This document shows, one piece after another, positions 62,812 through 64,000 of a DNA stretch of 64,000 nucleotides. Under the pieces are notes generated by a model. The model did not search any database. It saw only the letters and a list, made by a program, of their open reading frames with translations, and had not been told where the DNA came from. The DNA is from Lathyrus oleraceus (Eukaryota; Streptophyta; Magnoliopsida; Fabales; Fabaceae): contig NC_066580.1 of assembly GCF_024323335.1 (NCBI RefSeq), positions 258,082,977 to 258,146,976 on the forward strand, given 5' to 3'. The stretch's first letter is position 1. Every line of letters starts with the position of its first letter. A program made the translations under genes and the position numbers.

Positions 62812-64000
62812 TATGCGGATTTTTTATGATTAATTTTATTGACTTAAATTGTAATGTGTTGATATTTGAGTTGTTTTAAATATGAAAATCTAAAATAAAT
62901 ATATTGATATCAAAATATGTTGTTTAAAAAAATTACAATGAAAAAAGAAATAAAAAAATGACGTTTTTATAGACAAAGATGGGTTAAAGTTATGAAAAAT
63001 AAAACAAATATTGAAAATAACGTAGAGCTACTTTTGTAAGAAACATGAAACCTATTAGATGGATACATGGCAAAAGAGCTAAGTTTGCTTTGAACATTAT
63101 AGGATGGGTTGAAGCACTCCAAATGCATGACTTTGAATTAAAATGGCATATACAAATACTGATTACTTAGCTACTTATTGTATTTTTTTCATCATAGTAG
63201 CCTTCTTGAGGTGACTATGTTTACTACACATCAAATCATTATTGAAAGAATCATTTATCCTTATTTCATATCTTTTAAAAAAAATCAAATATATGTGTTA
63301 AACACTAAAACAAGAGAATATGCGGATTTTTTATGATTAATTTATTGACTTAAATTGTAATATGTTGATATTTGAGTTGTTTTAAATATGAAAATCTAAA
63401 ATAAAATATATTGATATCAAATATGTTGTTTTAAAAAAATTACAATGAAAAAAGAAATAAAAAAAATGACGTTTTTATAGTCAAAGATGGGTTAAAGTTA
63501 TGAAAAAAACAAATATTGAAAATAACGTAGAGCTACTTTTGTTAGAAACATGAAACCTATTAGATGGATACATGGCAAAAGAGCTAAGTTTGTTTTTTAC
63601 ATTATAGGATGGGTTGAAGCACTCCAAATGCATGACTTTGAATTAAAATGGCATTTACAATACTTATTACGTAACTACTGATTGTATTTTTTATCATAGT
63701 AGCCTTTTCAAGGTGACTATGTTTACTACACCAAATCATTATTGAAAGAATCATTTACCCTTATTTCATACCTTTTTATAAAAATCAAATATATGTGTTA
63801 AACAATAAAATAAGAGAATATGCGGATTTTTTATGATTAATTTAATTGACTGAAATTGTAATATGTTGATATTTGAGTTGTTTTAAATATGAAAATCTAA
63901 ATAAAATATATTGATATCAAAATATGTTGTTTTAAAAAAATTACAATAAAAAAAGAAAAAAAAATGAAAAAAAAAGACTTAAAAAATGACGTTTTTATAT
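62812..64000 (+). repeat. HOR trimer A-B-C, C cut by window end
   Basis: Monomers start at 62812 (A, with tacacatcaaatc), 63319 (B) and 63819 (C, partial). The B has ttgttagaaac and cactccaaatg, both A/C forms, with the B T-run and ttacgtaac. The C is cut after gacgtttttatat. It has a heavily contracted A-rich block with aaaaaaatgaaaa in place of atgacaatg. Confidence 0.86.

Larger units (their letters stand above)
1..64000 (+). repeat. AT-rich higher-order satellite array, ~514-bp monomer
   Basis: The whole window is one tandem array. The landmark tatgcgg (sometimes tatgtgg) recurs from position 21 to 63819 at spacings of about 500-537 bases, apart from two deleted copies of about 453. That gives 124 complete monomers averaging 514.5 bp, all in one orientation. 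Three classes (A, B, C) differ at a shared set of diagnostic bases and are arranged in repeating multimers, so this is a higher-order repeat rather than a simple tandem repeat. No inversion, transposable element or unique sequence interrupts it. The base composition is strongly AT-rich, with long A and T runs. By analogy with known eukaryotic satellites, a centromeric or heterochromatic location is the best guess. The lineage and chromosomal position cannot be read from the sequence. Confidence 0.98.

Noticed and set aside
1..64000. Possible CRISPR array, because repeats recur regularly.
   Set aside because: The repeating unit is about 514 bp with no unique spacers: adjacent units are near-identical over their full length, which is satellite organisation.
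1..64000. CENP-B-box-like motif.
   Set aside because: I looked for the TTCG and CGGG elements of the known box and did not see a match. CG is scarce in the monomer (tgcgg, gacgttt, aacgtag, and tacgta in B).
1..64000. Transposable element or LTR remnants as the source of the monomer.
   Set aside because: I saw no terminal repeats, target-site duplications, primer-binding site, polypurine tract with flanking coding remnants, or recognisable polymerase or transposase motifs. The monomer could still derive from an element too degraded to recognise by eye.

Overview
The window is one uninterrupted satellite DNA array. It holds 124 complete head-to-tail copies of an AT-rich monomer of about 514 bp, plus a 20-base stub at the left edge and a partial copy at the right edge. 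All copies lie in the same orientation. I found no credible protein gene, RNA gene, transposon, CRISPR array or non-satellite DNA in the 64 kb. The short open frames seen on both strands are recurring frames inside the satellite monomer. A homogeneous, multi-class satellite with higher-order repeats (HORs) and no transposon insertions points to a eukaryotic nuclear chromosome, most likely a centromeric or other heterochromatic block. A plant is plausible from monomer size and base composition, but nothing here proves the lineage.

Three monomer classes are told apart by diagnostic bases. A (about 508 bp) has gacaaagatggg, tttgctttgaac, cactccaaatg and cttgaggtgac. B (about 507 bp) has gtcaaagatggg, a T-run reading tttgtttttttacatt, cactctaaatg, ttattacgtaac and ttttcaaggtgac, and is followed by the linker aaacaataaaataag. 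C (about 533 bp) has attgactgaaattg, a tandemly doubled 27-bp A-rich block, tatacaaagatggg, aataagacaaatatta, ggagacatgg and ctataggtgac. Two recombinant classes also recur: A2 (A body with a C-like tail) and A/C (A head, C middle, A-like tail). Monomer boundaries used here are set at the first base of the conserved tatgcgg.

The arrangement changes along the array. Domain 1 (1-14524) is built of ABCBC pentamers of about 2.59 kb, one of them shortened to ABC. Domain 2 (14525-31049) opens with A2-A-B-C and a B, then carries five pentamers C - A/C - A2 - C - B of about 2.58 kb and a closing C-A. Domain 3 (31050-37234) is three A2-A-B-C tetramers of about 2.05-2.08 kb. Domain 4 (37235-64000) is mainly ABC trimers of about 1.54 kb, with two embedded ABCBC pentamers at 42250 and 49979, a pair of monomers at 38775-39680 sharing a deletion of about 56 bp, and a mosaic A-C pair at 60243-61272.

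The points most worth a second look are the switching of HOR arrangement within one array, the recurrent mosaic monomers, an imperfect dyad (hairpin-capable) whose arms are constant while its centre differs by class, loss of that dyad in the two deleted monomers, and hints of a 10-monomer (about 5.16 kb) super-repeat. All counts and coordinates come from reading by eye. Boundaries should be good to a few bases. Homopolymer lengths may carry assembly error.
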